45,056 nt of DNA from a virus. Made by a program: the position numbers and the translations under genes. The stretch spans positions 1 through 45,056 of the IMG/VR virus record IMGVR_UViG_3300046804_004013; one strand, written 5' to 3'. The notes below the pieces were generated by a model that saw only the letters and a program-made list of their open reading frames with translations, made no database searches and was not told the origin of the DNA. Positions 6,542 through 12,998 of the stretch are shown piece by piece. Every line of letters starts with the position of its first letter. Position 1 is the first letter of the stretch.

Positions 6542-6808
6542 TCAATCATCATCTTCGTCGTCTTCGTCGAATAAACTTTCATAGTCATCGATAAAATCGG
6601 ACATAAACCCAGGTTCAACACGAAGACTTACAACTTCATCTGCATTTACACTACCATCTTCATTAAAGAATTCTGGATGTAGTGCTCCTTTATTTACTCG
6701 ATGAAACGCAATGTGAATATTTTCTCTCATCAACCATCCTAATACAAACCCAACACCTAAAAACAAAAAACTAACTAAACAAAAAAGAGTAAGTTCTGTT
6801 GCTTGCAT
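6542..6808 (-). CDS. small membrane protein with acidic tail (88 aa)
   Basis: One transmembrane helix is clear near the N-terminus (TLFCLVSFLFLGVGFVLGWL), followed by REN and a soluble part that ends in a run of Asp/Glu (LFDEDDEDDD). The start MQATEL at 6806-6808 is preferred over an in-frame upstream codon: it follows TTGGAGAAAGAATAAA with a good GGAGA, and it lies just after the stop of the preceding gene. Probably an N-out/C-in or N-in/C-out inner-membrane protein; orientation is not clear. Not recognised beyond a cyanophage type. Confidence 0.65.
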   Translation of the reverse strand: MQATELTLFCLVSFLFLGVGFVLGWLMRENIHIAFHRVNKGALHPEFFNEDGSVNADEVVSLRVEPGFMSDFIDDYESLFDEDDEDDD

Positions 6809-6809
6809 T

Positions 6810-7007
6810 TTATTCTTTCTCCAAGAATTTTGATTTCTTTGTCGTAAAGAATTCAATTTGAAAATGAAAATACCTATCTAAACATAATGGTATTTTTAAA
6901 TTCATTTTGAATTTTTCATTTTCCTCTTCTGGTTCCTTCTCCGGTTGATGTAAGAAAACTTCAAGTCCTCTATTTCGAGAATCTTCGTATATATTTAGGT
7001 CACTCAT
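6810..7007 (-). CDS. hypothetical protein (65 aa)
   Basis: A 65-aa protein, MSDLNIYEDSRNRGLEVFL at the start, a Glu/Pro/Lys linker (QPEKEPEEENEK) and an aromatic C-terminal half. Its ATG overlaps the stop of glutaredoxin (ATGA) and its 3' end carries the ribosome site of the membrane protein. Not recognised. Overlap at both ends supports it as a real gene. Confidence 0.5.
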   Translation of the reverse strand: MSDLNIYEDSRNRGLEVFLHQPEKEPEEENEKFKMNLKIPLCLDRYFHFQIEFFTTKKSKFLEKE

Positions 7008-7252
7008 AGAATATTATTTTCTTGAAGATATTTGACGGCATCAGTGCAACCGCCTAGATGAGTATCATTCAAAATAACTTGAGGGAAAGTTGAACCCTCT
7101 CCAAACTCCTGATAGAACTGATCTTTATTAAAGTGTTCATTTAAATTATATACAGTTACAGCGACTGATTTATTTTCTTTCAGATATTCTGCAACTTTTT
7201 TAATTCTATCGCAATAAGGGCATCCAGTTTTACTATAAATTGTGAGATTCAT
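7004..7252 (-). CDS. nrdC: glutaredoxin
   Basis: An 82-aa glutaredoxin of the size of NrdC-type phage proteins. The dithiol site is CPYC at residues 11-14 after IYSKTG; TFPQV (56-60) carries the cis-proline; LGGCTDA (66-72) is the glutathione-binding GG segment. It would reduce disulfides, most likely to recharge ribonucleotide reductase, using glutathione. Upstream, TTTACA-17-TATTCT is a weak possible host-type promoter (about 7290-7318). A terminator (7325-7353) separates it from the gene upstream. Confidence 0.93.
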   Translation of the reverse strand: MNLTIYSKTGCPYCDRIKKVAEYLKENKSVAVTVYNLNEHFNKDQFYQEFGEGSTFPQVILNDTHLGGCTDAVKYLQENNIL

Positions 7253-7324
7253 AATTAGTTTCTTTTGTGTAATAGTATAGAATAAATTGATTTAAAAAAT
7301 TTGTAAAGTTTTTACCTAAAAACT

Positions 7325-7353
7325 AAAAAAGGAAGGAGTAATTCCTTCCTTTT
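7325..7353 (-). terminator. rho-independent terminator
   Basis: Stem AAAGGAAGG/CCTTCCTTT with loop AATTACT; on the minus strand it is followed by TTTAGTTTTT. It ends the transcript of the 224-aa late gene; the 55 nt between that gene's stop and the stem hold nothing else visible. Confidence 0.8.
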
Positions 7354-7408
7354 GTTAATTATCAATGAAACTTTCGAAGATTTAATATAAACTTTACTTT
7401 TATTTTAT

Positions 7409-8083
7409 TCAACCTTCGATGATTGATTCTAGCCAATCATCGGACATATATGTAATCATTTCTTCAGCTAATTCTACATCATCTGCATATCCTTCATCTA
7501 AAAGATATTCAATGACTGTTAAATAGTTATCATATGATTCATATAAATCATACATATCTTCCCAAGTATTCTCAGAGAGGTCATATCCTTCATTAATTAG
7601 TTCATTTACCCAAAGTTCAAATTCTGCATTTATGTTTCTTCTATTATCGGGAGCATATACATCGTATTTTAATTTAGGATTTGCTTGTTTATTATATACT
7701 CCAAGTTTAGAGACTAATCTTCTTCTCCATTTATTCCCAGAACCCCCTGGAGCTTTTGCGTGATATTTACTATACCCAGCTTCTAAATATCGATTATATC
7801 TATCAGCAGAAGGTTTTGCGGCATCTTTAGAATAAATGCTACCCCCATACTGCCGTTGCATTTCTTCAGCTTTTTTCCTTGTTTTATCAAGAATCAAAGC
7901 TTTAGGTGTGCGACTTCCTGAATTTATATCATATTTTTTTCTGAGTTGCTCTCCTCTACTCATTGGTTTGGGCTCAGCTTCTTTTTTTCTTCCAAATAAA
8001 CTCTTTAATCTTGAACGAAGGCCCTCATCCAATAATTCTTCATTATAAGCTTCATATAAATCTACTGAATTAATAACACGCAT
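7409..8083 (-). CDS. late protein with shared N- and C-terminal modules (224 aa)
   Basis: The N-terminus is MRVINSVDLYEAYNEELLDE. The middle is basic and Arg/Lys/Gly-rich (SRLKSLFGRKKEAEPKP, GGSGNKWRRRL). The C-terminus is acidic: VIEYLLDEGYADDVELAEEM then TYMSDDWLESIIEG. Both ends are shared with the proteins at 13069-14004 and 22065-22988, while the middles differ. LYE at residues 9-11 fits the [LI]xE cleavage rule of T4-type prohead proteases. It is preceded by an exact late promoter (8116-8123) and followed by a terminator, so it is a monocistronic late gene. I infer a virion or internal head protein; no catalytic motif is visible. Confidence 0.65.
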   Translation of the reverse strand: MRVINSVDLYEAYNEELLDEGLRSRLKSLFGRKKEAEPKPMSRGEQLRKKYDINSGSRTPKALILDKTRKKAEEMQRQYGGSIYSKDAAKPSADRYNRYLEAGYSKYHAKAPGGSGNKWRRRLVSKLGVYNKQANPKLKYDVYAPDNRRNINAEFELWVNELINEGYDLSENTWEDMYDLYESYDNYLTVIEYLLDEGYADDVELAEEMITYMSDDWLESIIEG

Positions 8084-8115
8084 TAGTTTTTACCTAAAGT
8101 ATTAGTTTATACTTG

Positions 8116-8123
8116 TATTTATA
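8116..8123 (-). promoter_or_regulatory. T4-type late promoter
   Basis: Exact TATAAATA on the minus strand, 33 nt upstream of the 224-aa late gene. Confidence 0.7.
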
Positions 8124-8130
8124 AAAACTA

Positions 8131-8409
8131 CTATTTTAGATCTAAAGGTTCTTCATTACTTAATGGTAGATGAATTAGATTTGGTTCAAAATCCAACTTA
8201 AACTTAGAAGCTGGTAGACCTTGTTGACCTGGAAGTTCTTTTGCCTTTGAGAAGTTTACGTTGATGACATTATCCATAAGAAACTTCTGCTTTCTGTAGC
8301 TCCTATTTTGAGGACTAAATTCTACCATCATAATGGCATCACTCTCTTCACCGCAATGACAAATTACACGGCCTGTACTTGTATCCAATACAACCCAATA
8401 CTCAGTCAT
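8131..8409 (-). CDS. hypothetical phage protein (92 aa)
   Basis: A 92-aa protein, start MTEYWVVLDTSTGRVICHCG, then SDAIMMVEFSPQNRSYRKQK and a Pro/Leu-rich C-terminus (NLIHLPLSNEEPLDLK). The N-terminal strand-rich part carries a CHC pair. Not recognised. The ATG overlaps the preceding gene by 8 nt. Confidence 0.6.
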   Translation of the reverse strand: MTEYWVVLDTSTGRVICHCGEESDAIMMVEFSPQNRSYRKQKFLMDNVINVNFSKAKELPGQQGLPASKFKLDFEPNLIHLPLSNEEPLDLK

Positions 8410-8728
8410 TGTTATACTCCAGATACTTAATTCGTTCTTCTAGGTCATTGATGCGGTCTTCATACTGAAGAAAAAGCAGAGCCAAAGATGTTGGACAAAT
8501 AGTCACCTTTTCTTCAGTATTCTTAGAATAACTTTGAGAAAGCTTTTCTGCTTTCTCTAGTTTTTCTTTAATCATCTGATGACAATATGCCACTGCCACG
8601 TCTTCAAGTTTGTTCATTAAAAATTCTTTATCTGTCATTTTTGTTTCTTTAGAAGGCGGTCTATAAATCTGAGGCCAAGTATCTCTGATAATATCAGCAA
8701 GTTTGTGTGGAGTTTCCGAACTAATCAA
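8402..8728 (-). CDS. hypothetical helical protein (up to 108 aa)
   Basis: A helical protein ending in a coiled-coil-like segment (LQYEDRINDLEERIKYLEY). The longest frame starts at TTG 8726-8728, without a Shine-Dalgarno; the first ATG is MTDKEF at 8636-8638 (78 aa). The extra 30 residues (HKLADIIRDTWPQIYRPPSK) look like real coding sequence, so I keep the longer form but the start is uncertain. Not recognised. Confidence 0.5.
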   Translation of the reverse strand: MISSETPHKLADIIRDTWPQIYRPPSKETKMTDKEFLMNKLEDVAVAYCHQMIKEKLEKAEKLSQSYSKNTEEKVTICPTSLALLFLQYEDRINDLEERIKYLEYNND

Positions 8729-8751
8729 GTTGAGTCTGAAAAAAGTCTGAG

Positions 8752-8976
8752 TTATTTAGTGAGATGTCCGAACTTTTCGTAAGACTTCACCGCCAGGTGT
8801 ACTTCTTCTGTTGAGTAGAAATTCAAATACACACGATTACGGACGGTTTGATGAGGAAAATATGCTAACGATTTTAATGTATTAGCACATTTTGTAGTAG
8901 ATGCCAAAATACAGTTTCGTGTAATAGGGTCCTCAACAAAAAAACCGATCTTACTAATATTCCAATCGTATTTCAT
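8752..8976 (-). CDS. array protein, KFGHL-tail family (74 aa)
   Basis: The last member of a set of small paralogues between 8.75 and 13.0 kb. It begins MKYDWNISKIGFFVEDP and ends STEEVHLAVKSYEKFGHLTK. The tail matches the others: an acidic pair, five or six hydrophobic/variable residues, Y/A, K, an aromatic residue, H and L. The preceding VRNRVYLNFYS resembles the strand before the last helix of a leucine-rich-variant (LRV) repeat. Its ATG overlaps the stop of the PcfJ-like gene (ATGA). Function unknown. Confidence 0.65.
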   Translation of the reverse strand: MKYDWNISKIGFFVEDPITRNCILASTTKCANTLKSLAYFPHQTVRNRVYLNFYSTEEVHLAVKSYEKFGHLTK

Positions 8977-9836
8977 TTCTGAATCGCAGTCAACAGAAGA
9001 CGCTCCACAACTGCTTTCTTCTCAGAATCAAGGTCAGAAGAACGATTATTCAGACCAACTAGCTGCTTGAATTTAAACTCACCTTGTTTTAGAGAACTGT
9101 AGTCCAGTTCAGCAGTATAAGTCGGCTTATCGTTTTCCTCAATCAGAACAATGGCACTCCGCTTTTGTAGAATCGCATTCTCATAAGATGCCACACAGTT
9201 CCGAACCCGACGACCCCAGAGTTGAAGTTCTACTGTGTTCTTCGGCTGATAGACCTTCCAGTTATCCACTTTCACGGGGAAAGGAATGAACTCTGGATGA
9301 TGGTCTACATTCTGAGCAGTGCTCTCAATGTAAAGATGAGACATATGGTCGTGGAAATCTTGAAGACGCCACTTTGCAGGTTTAGTAATCTTTTCAGGAG
9401 TATTACCCCAACGAGTAATCACCTTACTCAGCTGACTAAAGGTGTCATTGTAAATCTCATTGGTACGCTGAAAACCTTCCTTCTCGTAGAAATGTTGTAC
9501 CATATGTAGATAGGTCTGGTGAGACATATTGTTTTTCATCCATTCATAGCAGTCATTGATGCTACTACTATACAGCTCAAACTTCATCAGAATATCCTGA
9601 TAGTTCTGAAAGTAATCATAGGTAATGTCAGACCAAACAGAAGTCAGAAAGTTGATGTTAGAAATGTAATTCGCAACCATATAGAAGCTCACTAGTTCGT
9701 CCAGTTCTTGTGATGCGAACCATTTGCGAAAGAATGGAGTCTGAAGAAACTCATTGGAAACATCCAGTTCAGCGAGTTTCGCAACAGTATTCAGATTGTC
9801 TTGAAAGTTATCGGAAAGAGTGATTTGGATTTTCAT
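8973..9836 (-). CDS. PcfJ-like domain protein
   Basis: A 287-aa protein. The C-terminal half has the PcfJ-like pattern: ELQLWGRRVRNCVASYENAI (about 205-224), then a strand IVLIEENDKPTYTAELD (229-245) and FKQLVGLNNRSSDLDSE (255-271). In PcfJ proteins the matching region is LHNCVGSY, a two-strand piece and Q-x-G-x-x-N. The N-terminal 170 residues are helical and not recognised. PcfJ-like proteins occur on plasmids and phages; their biochemical role is not established. It has a 54-nt upstream gap (9837-9890) and is coupled to the KFGHL-tail gene after it. Confidence 0.7.
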   Translation of the reverse strand: MKIQITLSDNFQDNLNTVAKLAELDVSNEFLQTPFFRKWFASQELDELVSFYMVANYISNINFLTSVWSDITYDYFQNYQDILMKFELYSSSINDCYEWMKNNMSHQTYLHMVQHFYEKEGFQRTNEIYNDTFSQLSKVITRWGNTPEKITKPAKWRLQDFHDHMSHLYIESTAQNVDHHPEFIPFPVKVDNWKVYQPKNTVELQLWGRRVRNCVASYENAILQKRSAIVLIEENDKPTYTAELDYSSLKQGEFKFKQLVGLNNRSSDLDSEKKAVVERLLLTAIQK

Positions 9837-9890
9837 AGCGGTTGTGTGTTCTTTCAGTAGTTTAACAGAGATTTGAGAGCAAGGAAAGGG

Positions 9891-10193
9891 TCAGTGTGCC
9901 AGTCTCAGAAGTGGTTTTGTCAAATATAAACGCTCTGCCTGATGATGAACAAGTATATCTTCTGGAGCATTTATATTCCTTAGTGTCATATATCTATAGT
10001 GACCATAACCTGGAGTATCAACATAATACATTTTTCGTAGTGTTTCTGCTGATGTGTACATATGTACTGCTACACTTCTCCTTATTTCAATACTTGATGA
10101 GTCTGAGAGTATATCAAGTAATTCTGAAGATTTAGTATTCAGTAATTGTATTTGCTCTTCCTCCGAAAGTGAGAGAATTTCTTCTTTGTTCAT
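9891..10193 (-). CDS. array protein with LRV-like repeat (100 aa)
   Basis: Start ATG 10191-10193 is chosen because it overlaps the preceding stop (ATGA). The product begins MNKEEILSLSEEEQIQLLN. The middle SSSIEIRRSVAVHMYTSAET and YRYMTLRNINAPEDILVHHQ resemble LRV/HEAT-like repeats (R-x-x-V-A-x-x-x-x-T-x-E). The end is diverged from the family tail (AERLYLTKPLLRLAH). Placed in the family by position, size and the repeat. Function unknown. Confidence 0.55.
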   Translation of the reverse strand: MNKEEILSLSEEEQIQLLNTKSSELLDILSDSSSIEIRRSVAVHMYTSAETLRKMYYVDTPGYGHYRYMTLRNINAPEDILVHHQAERLYLTKPLLRLAH

Positions 10194-10405
10194 TTCCATT
10201 TCGTCAATTTTCTAAACTTATTATAAGCATATACCGATAATACCACATCTTCTGTTGAATAGCGATTATACATCACATTAAAACGAATACCCCAATCATC
10301 CGATGTTGCAAGTTCTTTTAATGTATCAACTGATTTGGTTCTTTTTGCCAATTCATTTAATCTCATCAGTTCATTTGACCAATCCCAATATTCATCCATA
10401 CTCAT
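10190..10405 (-). CDS. array protein with LRV-like repeat (71 aa)
   Basis: Begins MSMDEYWDWSNELMRLNELA. Then TLKELATSDDWGIRFNVMYN and RYSTEDVVLSVYAYNKFRKL form one LRV-like unit and the family tail. The ATG overlaps the preceding stop (ATGA) and its own stop overlaps the next ATG. Function unknown. Confidence 0.6.
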   Translation of the reverse strand: MSMDEYWDWSNELMRLNELAKRTKSVDTLKELATSDDWGIRFNVMYNRYSTEDVVLSVYAYNKFRKLTKWK

Positions 10406-10593
10406 AATACCACCAAGTCATAATATTTCCTTGCTGCTTTTACAAGATGTACAACATCTTCTGGTGCCATTTTATATACACTCAAATAGATTTCCTGTCC
10501 TAATCCGTATATATTACCATTATCAACAAAGCAAGTTGTAAATCTTGAATGTTCCGTACAAACTTTCAGAAAAACATCCCGTTTTTTAATCAT
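10402..10593 (-). CDS. array protein, KYYDL-tail (63 aa)
   Basis: The reading frame is open further upstream, but the ATG at 10591-10593 (MIKKRDVFLKVCTEHSRF) is preferred because it overlaps the preceding stop (ATGATTAA), as at nearly every junction here. The tail is APEDVVHLVKAARKYYDLVVL. An alternative ATG (MNSSPS) lies 18 nt upstream. Function unknown. Confidence 0.55.
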   Translation of the reverse strand: MIKKRDVFLKVCTEHSRFTTCFVDNGNIYGLGQEIYLSVYKMAPEDVVHLVKAARKYYDLVVL

Positions 10594-10771
10594 TGAGGGT
10601 GACGAGTTCATAGTATTTGTTTGCTGCGTTTGCGATGATGTGATAATGCTCTGGTGAATTTGGAAATGCTTCCAACTGATGATGATAAGTATCTGGATAG
10701 AACCATCTATCAATATGAGGGCAATGTAAATCCCTAACTTTATTAAACACAATTGATTGTTTTGATTTCAT
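10586..10771 (-). CDS. array protein, KYYEL-tail (61 aa)
   Basis: ATG 10769-10771 overlaps the preceding stop (ATGA); a GTG 6 nt upstream is possible. Begins MKSKQSIVFNKVRDLHCPH. The tail is SPEHYHIIANAANKYYELVT, close to the next member (KYYDLV), so these two look like a recent duplicate pair at the tail. Function unknown. Confidence 0.55.
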   Translation of the reverse strand: MKSKQSIVFNKVRDLHCPHIDRWFYPDTYHHQLEAFPNSPEHYHIIANAANKYYELVTLND

Positions 10772-10977
10772 TTCCACATATTCATTCTTTCTAAGTAATT
10801 CATTGCTTGATGAAGTAACCAGATTTCTTCTGATACTGAAATTTTCAAAAAATTAATAAAGTATTTTCCATCTTGCCTGCGGTGATATTGTTCATTTGTA
10901 AGTTGCGAAATCCAATAGTCATTTCGTTTTTTAATATGAGTGTAATGAATTAAATCGGAAAAACTATAAAAATTCAT
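10768..10977 (-). CDS. array protein, diverged tail (69 aa)
   Basis: ATG 10975-10977 overlaps the stop of the frame upstream (ATGA). Begins MNFYSFSDLIHYTHIKKRND. The end VSEEIWLLHQAMNYLERMNM keeps the E-E and helix pattern of the family but has lost the K-F-x-H-L core. Function unknown. Confidence 0.5.
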   Translation of the reverse strand: MNFYSFSDLIHYTHIKKRNDYWISQLTNEQYHRRQDGKYFINFLKISVSEEIWLLHQAMNYLERMNMWK

Positions 10978-11153
10978 AATACTAACAAATGTTCAAATTT
11001 ATCTACTGCCTTTAAAACAATTATTGCTTCTTCTGAAGGACTTTCTTTATGAGTGAAAATATTTCCACCCCAAATGCTCTTAAACGAAATATAATATTCT
11101 GGATAAGATTGAGCAAGTAATTTCTGAAGTTCACAAATTCGTTCTGGTCTCGT
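10974..11153 (-). pseudogene. array member without a normal start codon (59 codons)
   Basis: This frame encodes a typical member: ERICELQKLLAQSYPEYYIS, then an acidic pair and EEAIIVLKAVDKFEHLLVL. It has no ATG, GTG or TTG. The expected ATG position, overlapping the upstream stop in the TTATGA arrangement used by its neighbours, reads TTACGA (11150-11155). The frame then starts at ACG 11151-11153. A single T-to-C change would explain the loss. Its stop still overlaps the next ATG (ATGA). It may be translated weakly from ACG, or be dead. Confidence 0.65.
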
Positions 11154-11323
11154 AATTTCACTAGATGACCAAATTTATATGCTGCCCTTAAAAGCATCTT
11201 TGAAGAATCAGGTGCCTCCATTTTACATACTACTAATTGAGGTGAGTCAAAATTCAAAGGTACACAAAACATAAAATCATTTGGATGAGAGTTACGAAGT
11301 AAAATTCCAAGTTCTCGGTTCAT
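11021..11323 (-). CDS. array protein with read-through extension (100 aa)
   Basis: ATG 11321-11323 overlaps the preceding stop (TTATGA). The family part runs MNRELGILLRNSHPNDFMF to LLRAAYKFGHLVKL. In the relatives a stop follows this tail at once. Here TGA is CGA, so the frame runs on for 43 residues (RDQNEFVNFRNYLLN...) through the coding region of the next gene in another frame. The extension is therefore out-of-frame translation of a paralogue, not a new domain. Function unknown. Confidence 0.6.
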   Translation of the reverse strand: MNRELGILLRNSHPNDFMFCVPLNFDSPQLVVCKMEAPDSSKMLLRAAYKFGHLVKLRDQNEFVNFRNYLLNLIQNIIFRLRAFGVEIFSLIKKVLQKKQ

Positions 11324-11511
11324 AATTTCACCAAATGTTGATACTTTGAGATTGCATAAGAGAATAGAATCTCTTCTTCTGAATGTATGGTCAAATACCT
11401 GTAACCAGTACAACATCTAACTTTTCTTGTATCCCCATACTTTTCTTTAACATATTTTAGTATGTGTCTGAAACCTTCTTCATTTGCGACGACTGCATCG
11501 TAGTATTTCAT
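11320..11511 (-). CDS. array protein, KYQHL-tail (63 aa)
   Basis: Begins MKYYDAVVANEEGFRHILKY. The tail SEEEILFSYAISKYQHLVKL is one of the clearest family signatures. The stop overlaps the next ATG (TTATGA). It starts after the preceding stop with no gap to speak of. Function unknown. Confidence 0.6.
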   Translation of the reverse strand: MKYYDAVVANEEGFRHILKYVKEKYGDTRKVRCCTGYRYLTIHSEEEILFSYAISKYQHLVKL

Positions 11512-11512
11512 T

Positions 11513-11722
11513 TCACATTAAAATCAAATGTTGATACTTTGCTGCAGCATAAGAGTAAATATATTTTTCTTCTGCCATTAGACGCCCAAAATAACTTGCA
11601 TCATAAGGAGTAAAAGGAACAAACTTTACTGGATATTCTCTATCACCAAAATTCCTTATACAATCCATTAGTGTCGCATCCGAGAAGACAGAAAAACGGT
11701 AAGGAGTGCAATCTTCGTTCAT
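11513..11722 (-). CDS. array protein, KYQHL-tail (69 aa)
   Basis: Begins MNEDCTPYRFSVFSDATLMD; tail MAEEKYIYSYAAAKYQHLIL. The ATG overlaps the preceding stop (TTATGA). The N-terminal half is strand-rich and differs from its neighbours, as expected if only the tail is under constraint. Function unknown. Confidence 0.6.
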   Translation of the reverse strand: MNEDCTPYRFSVFSDATLMDCIRNFGDREYPVKFVPFTPYDASYFGRLMAEEKYIYSYAAAKYQHLILM

Positions 11723-11922
11723 AAGTCTATTAGATGTTGAAACTTTGCGACTGCTCTGGAGAACATAAACTCACTCTCGGGGTTACGAAAGGTACGATGA
11801 AGTGCTCCAAATTTAACATTCGTCCGACCATACATTCCTGTCACAAAATGATATTCCCATTCATTTTTTACGGTACAATAATATACGTCATCATAACGTA
11901 TGGGATGTAAGGTGTCTGGCAT
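11719..11922 (-). CDS. array protein, KFQHL-tail (67 aa)
   Basis: Begins MPDTLHPIRYDDVYYCTVKN; tail NPESEFMFSRAVAKFQHLID. The ATG overlaps the preceding stop (TAATG). Function unknown. Confidence 0.6.
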   Translation of the reverse strand: MPDTLHPIRYDDVYYCTVKNEWEYHFVTGMYGRTNVKFGALHRTFRNPESEFMFSRAVAKFQHLIDL

Positions 11923-12134
11923 TATTCTTCAAAAATTACAAAATGTTGGAATTTGGCGATTGCATATGAAAATAGGAATTCTTTTTCAGAAAAGAAAGTT
12001 ATATTGTAATATTGTGAGACAAATACTACTCTTTTACCATTATTCCATAAATTGAATTCATTTCTTGCTGTACTCTCATTTCCAGCTATTATGTACCTAG
12101 TTGGCGAATCACGCAATATTATTGGTTTACTCAT
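11922..12134 (-). CDS. array protein, KFQHF-tail (70 aa)
   Basis: ATG 12132-12134 (MSKPIILRDSPTRYIIAGN) is chosen over a TTG 6 nt upstream; it overlaps the preceding gene by 8 nt. Tail SEKEFLFSYAIAKFQHFVIF. The DNA around the tail (AAATTCCAACAT-TTTGTAATTTTTGAA) is nearly identical to that of the gene upstream, a sign of recent duplication or gene conversion. Function unknown. Confidence 0.6.
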   Translation of the reverse strand: MSKPIILRDSPTRYIIAGNESTARNEFNLWNNGKRVVFVSQYYNITFFSEKEFLFSYAIAKFQHFVIFEE

Positions 12135-12285
12135 TTTCAAAAATTACAAGATGTTGGAATTTGGCGATTGCTATTAAGAAGATAAATGCTTTTTCAGAAC
12201 ATAAGCCGTAGGTGTCAATAAATTTCACCTTTCCATTGTACACATTGAAAAGGTACTTTACATCGTATTCAGAAAGTTCAATCAT
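12127..12285 (-). CDS. array protein, KFQHL-tail (52 aa)
   Basis: ATG 12283-12285 overlaps the clpS stop (TAATG). It begins MIELSEYDVKYLFNVYNGK and ends EKAFIFLIAIAKFQHLVIF plus ENE. It is the shortest intact member and links the array to clpS translationally. Function unknown. Confidence 0.6.
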   Translation of the reverse strand: MIELSEYDVKYLFNVYNGKVKFIDTYGLCSEKAFIFLIAIAKFQHLVIFENE

Positions 12286-12575
12286 TCTTCTGGCTCAATG
12301 GAACAAGGAACACCTTTTGACTTCAGTTGGTCCTCATAAAATTCAGCCATCTCAATGTCGCATACTTTAATGAGACCAACTCCAGTTGTGTGAGCGGTCA
12401 TCATTACAGAGATTGCTTGTGTTTCTGAAAGTTGACAAACTTCCATCAAAGACATCACAACCAATTCAGCACTCACTCCATCATCATTATGAAGAAGTAC
12501 CCGATACTTTGGTGCATTTTTTGGTTTGGTTTGATTCTCTTGAACGGTATTCTTTTCAATAACTTGAGCGGACAT
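12282..12575 (-). CDS. clpS: ClpS-like protease adaptor
   Basis: A 97-aa ClpS homologue. The family core is clear: KYRVLLHNDDGVSAELVVMS at about residues 24-43 (Y-x-V-x-x-x-N-D-D), then AISVMMTAHTTGVGLIKVCD and a C-terminal YEDQLKSKGVPCSIEPEE. ClpS binds proteins with destabilising N-terminal residues and hands them to ClpAP/ClpCP. A phage copy could redirect the host Clp protease. The usual N-D-D motif is present; the acidic/hydrophobic pocket residues cannot be judged by eye. GGAG precedes the ATG, and a host-type promoter lies at 12594-12621. The stop is coupled to the small-gene array. Confidence 0.85.
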   Translation of the reverse strand: MSAQVIEKNTVQENQTKPKNAPKYRVLLHNDDGVSAELVVMSLMEVCQLSETQAISVMMTAHTTGVGLIKVCDIEMAEFYEDQLKSKGVPCSIEPEE

Positions 12576-12593
12576 AATGGTTCTCCAGTGGTG

Positions 12594-12621
12594 ATTGTAG
12601 TGTAGCAGAAAATGAATTCAA
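12594..12621 (-). promoter_or_regulatory. host-type promoter for clpS and the array
   Basis: TTGAAT (12616-12621), a 16-nt spacer, TACAAT (12594-12599), about 20 nt before the clpS ATG. It lies downstream of a gene that has its own terminator upstream, so it could drive the whole coupled array. Confidence 0.5.
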
Positions 12622-12638
12622 ACAGTATGACTCTCGTG

Positions 12639-12968
12639 TCACTTCGTCAAGTGTCCATATTTCCTATTCGCACGGTACAGAAGTCGGATTTCTTCATTGC
12701 AGTTTGGATTTTGCATTACTCCCATTCTGACTTGAGAATTATCATCAATTATCAAATGCTTTAGGACTTCTATTGGAGTTCTTTGGTTCAGAGCAACAAG
12801 CATCCGAATATACCATTCTTTATCATTTGCAAGATAAGCAAGAATTTCGGCAGGAATAGAACTCTCGCTACGAAAAATACTACATCTTGCATTAAAATCT
12901 GGATATTTTGCATAAGTCCAAAAGAACTCCATCATTTCTGGAGAATACGTCGGTTCTTTGAGGTTCAT
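12639..12968 (-). CDS. LRV/HEAT-like repeat protein with KYGHL tail (109 aa)
   Basis: The ATG at 12966-12968 (MNLKEPTYSPEMMEFFW) is preferred; the open frame continues upstream but through a terminator. Two LRV-like repeats are visible: IPAEILAYLANDKEWYIRML with VALNQRTPIEV, and LKHLIIDDNSQVRMGVMQNP with NCNEEIRLLYRANRKYGHLT. The last helix is the same signature that ends the small array proteins. This is the most complete form and suggests that the small ones are derived from the end of an LRV repeat. Function unknown; repeat folds of this sort usually bind protein partners. Confidence 0.65.
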   Translation of the reverse strand: MNLKEPTYSPEMMEFFWTYAKYPDFNARCSIFRSESSIPAEILAYLANDKEWYIRMLVALNQRTPIEVLKHLIIDDNSQVRMGVMQNPNCNEEIRLLYRANRKYGHLTK

Positions 12969-12998
12969 AAGGTGGCATAGTCTAGACAGCCATTCTAC

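Noticed and set aside
10402-10752. A longer 116-aa form of the array gene
   Set aside because: The extra part is hydrophobic out-of-frame translation of the preceding array gene; the coupled ATG at 10591-10593 gives the family length.
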